Below, one piece after another: positions 6,363 to 7,475 of a stretch of 7,475 bases of DNA. The stretch is from Candidatus Zhuqueibacterota bacterium 4484_219 (GTDB lineage Bacteria; Zhuqueibacterota; JdFR-76; 4484-219). The position numbers were made by a program, and so were the translations under genes. Position 1 is the first letter of the stretch. The number at the start of each line of letters is the position of its first letter. The notes under the pieces are model-generated. The model was not told where the DNA came from and made no database searches. It saw nothing but the letters and a program-made list of their open reading frames with translations. The stretch spans positions 1 through 7,475 of the forward strand of contig MZGM01000152.1 of NCBI GenBank assembly GCA_002085035.1, read 5' to 3'.

Positions 6363-7145
6363 ATGAATGGAAAAGTTTTCCCATTCTGCGTTGGAACATC
6401 CGGCTGGACATATGACCACTGGAAAGGTTCGTTCTACCCTGAAGATCTATCCAAGAGCAAATGGTTTGCCTTTTACGCAACCAAATTTTCTGCTGTTGAG
6501 GTGAATGCCACTTTTTACAGACGATTCAAAGATCAAACCTACCAAAAATGGAAAGAACGCGCCCCTGATGGCTTCACTTATGTGCTTAAAGCCCCTAAAT
6601 GGATTACTCATCGCAAGTTATTAATCGATGTCAAACAAGATATCCATATCTTCATGCGCTCTGCGTCTATCCTAGAAAATAAGCTTGGATTAATTTTGCT
6701 TCAACTGCCGCCAAGCTTACCCTATGATTTAGAACGATTAAGAACAGTTATTCTCGCCTTCGACAATTCCACCCGGATTGCCGTCGAATTTCGTCATAAG
6801 CGCTGGAACACTCCCGAAGTACAACAACTCTTACACGAATTAGGGGCAACGTATTGCAACGTCGATTCCCCCAAGAACCGATTAACGGATATTCTCACCG
6901 GAAAGACAGGCTATCTGCGCTTACACGGTCGCAAGCGATGGTATGCATATGATTACAGCCACGACGAGTTAGCGGAAATTGCCCAGATAGCAATCCGACT
7001 TAAGAAAAGCGGGGCAAAGCAAGTATTCATCTTCTTCAACAATGATTTTGAAGGCAATGCACCAAGAAATGCAATCGCGTTAATGAAGATTTTGGAGAAA
7101 GAATATCCGTCTAATAACAGGAATTATGACCCACTACAGCTATAA
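6363..7145 (+). CDS. DUF72 (YecE-like) family protein
   Basis: A complete 260-residue protein of the DUF72/YecE family, a TIM-barrel-like fold of unknown biochemical role, at the usual length of 240-260 residues. Typical blocks are all present: VGTSGWTYDHWKGSFYP (10-26), FSAVEVNATFYR (42-53), YVLKAPKWITH (73-83), LLQLPPS (112-118), AVEFRHKRW (140-148), YLRLHGR (184-190), YAYDYS and FFNNDFEGNAPRNA near the end. No signal peptide or membrane segment, so cytoplasmic. ATG 6363 is the first start after the in-frame TAA at 6345; there is no clear Shine-Dalgarno, so translation may depend on readthrough from the upstream gene. It probably belonged with the yifB-like gene whose remnant lies just before it, not with the importer operon. 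Function unknown; no reaction is assigned. Confidence 0.92.
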   Translation: MNGKVFPFCVGTSGWTYDHWKGSFYPEDLSKSKWFAFYATKFSAVEVNATFYRRFKDQTYQKWKERAPDGFTYVLKAPKWITHRKLLIDVKQDIHIFMRSASILENKLGLILLQLPPSLPYDLERLRTVILAFDNSTRIAVEFRHKRWNTPEVQQLLHELGATYCNVDSPKNRLTDILTGKTGYLRLHGRKRWYAYDYSHDELAEIAQIAIRLKKSGAKQVFIFFNNDFEGNAPRNAIALMKILEKEYPSNNRNYDPLQL

Positions 7146-7358
7146 AAGCCCCACGTCCTATCTTATGGATTCTCATCCAGAAAGATACGACTATTAACCA
7201 CAAAGCAACTTTACATTTGAAATTAATTCTTATCAATGATAGAGAAGACTCAAAATATCTGCCTTAACAAGGGTTAAAGCAGTTCAACTATGCCAAAAAT
7301 ACTTTGGTCCTCCCGCCTGTTACCATGCCCCGGAAGCAGCACCCATAAAAGCACTTTA
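7146..7358. other. Non-coding stretch after the DUF72 gene
   Basis: No convincing gene here on either strand. It holds two minor symmetries: TATCA-A-TGATA (7231-7241) and TTAAC-AAGG-GTTAA (7264-7277). The second is a five-pair A/T-rich stem with no T-tract, so I do not call a terminator. If the minus-strand frame at 7359-7475 is a real gene end, this region lies between convergent genes, where a bidirectional terminator would be expected but is not obvious. Confidence 0.5.
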
Positions 7359-7475
7359 TTAGGACGATTTTGGCTTATTCCAAATCGCTTTGATGAGCGC
7401 AACTGTGCCCGAAAGGAACTTCCCATTGCTCATCTTCAGCAGTGCATCCAGCATTTCGCGCGTTAAGGCGCCATC
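7359..7475 (-). CDS. Possible C-terminal end of an unidentified minus-strand protein (5' partial)
   Basis: Read on the minus strand from the window edge, one frame is open for 38 codons to a TAA at 7361-7359. It reads DGALTREMLDALLKMSNG, then KFLSGTVALIKAIWNKPKSS. The composition is protein-like: helical, with a basic C-terminal tail as in many soluble proteins. I do not recognise the family. Two other frames over this stretch are also open: one minus frame to a TAA, and a plus-strand ATG frame from 7290 to about 7467 whose Cys/Arg/Ser-rich product looks like a shadow. The gene's start, if real, lies beyond base 7475. Low to moderate confidence. Confidence 0.4.
   Translation of the reverse strand, partial: DGALTREMLDALLKMSNGKFLSGTVALIKAIWNKPKSS

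Noticed and set aside
7231..7241. TATCA-A-TGATA as a Fur-like operator
   Set aside because: Only 11 bases match and there is no nearby gene start for it to control.
7264..7277. TTAAC-AAGG-GTTAA hairpin as a terminator
   Set aside because: Short A/T-dominated stem with no following T-run on the plus strand.
7290..7467. Plus-strand ATG frame (MPKILWSSRLL...) near the end
   Set aside because: Cys/Arg/Ser-rich composition, no ribosome-binding site, and it overlaps a more protein-like minus-strand frame.
1..7475. CRISPR array, tRNA/rRNA genes, insertion-sequence ends or phage genes
   Set aside because: No spaced direct repeats, cloverleaf-like sequence, transposase motifs or terminal inverted repeats were seen on either strand.

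Overview
The window looks like bacterial chromosome. Domain style, especially the DppB/DppC sequences and an ornithine-aminotransferase neighbour, suggests an Anaerolineae-type Chloroflexota. This is a by-eye impression, with moderate to low confidence. Nearly everything lies on the + strand, with short gaps and ATGA-type overlaps, so most of it reads as one or two operons.

Layout. Bases 1-263 are the 3' end of an ornithine aminotransferase (rocD). Bases 312-1052 encode an Asp/Glu/hydantoin-racemase-fold protein that is AT-richer in its 5' half and lacks both catalytic cysteines. A 125-base gap follows, holding a 12-codon stub ORF with a strong Shine-Dalgarno. Bases 1178-2509 encode a P-loop protein of the cyclic 2,3-diphosphoglycerate synthetase family. 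It overlaps by ATGA a Dpp/Opp-type ABC importer cluster: dppB (2506-3335), dppC (3346-4293), dppD (4290-5280) and dppF (5273-6283). After dppF come about 20 codons that look like the C-terminus of a ComM/YifB Mg-chelatase-like ATPase (6285-6347), then a complete DUF72/YecE-family gene (6363-7145). The last 330 bases hold no complete gene. The final 117 bases may be the 3' end of a minus-strand gene running in from beyond the window.

How the genes fit together. Ornithine aminotransferase, a racemase-fold protein, a P-loop synthetase-like protein and a peptide/amino-acid importer suggest an amino-acid or peptide uptake and catabolism locus. No substrate-binding protein is visible. The importer is damaged as written. 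dppB has lost roughly 65-70 central codons and shifts frame. dppD carries an exact 13-bp tandem duplication (5078-5103) that shifts frame and cuts off its Cys-containing C-terminal domain. dppC and dppF are intact. Together with the yifB remnant and the stub ORF, this points to a locus with recent rearrangement or decay, or to assembly errors; read mapping would separate these.

I found no convincing novel defence or mobile system, no tRNA or rRNA, and no CRISPR. The most solid unusual observations are the 13-bp duplication in dppD, the internal deletion in dppB, the truncated yifB tail abutting dppF, and the cysteine-less racemase homologue.
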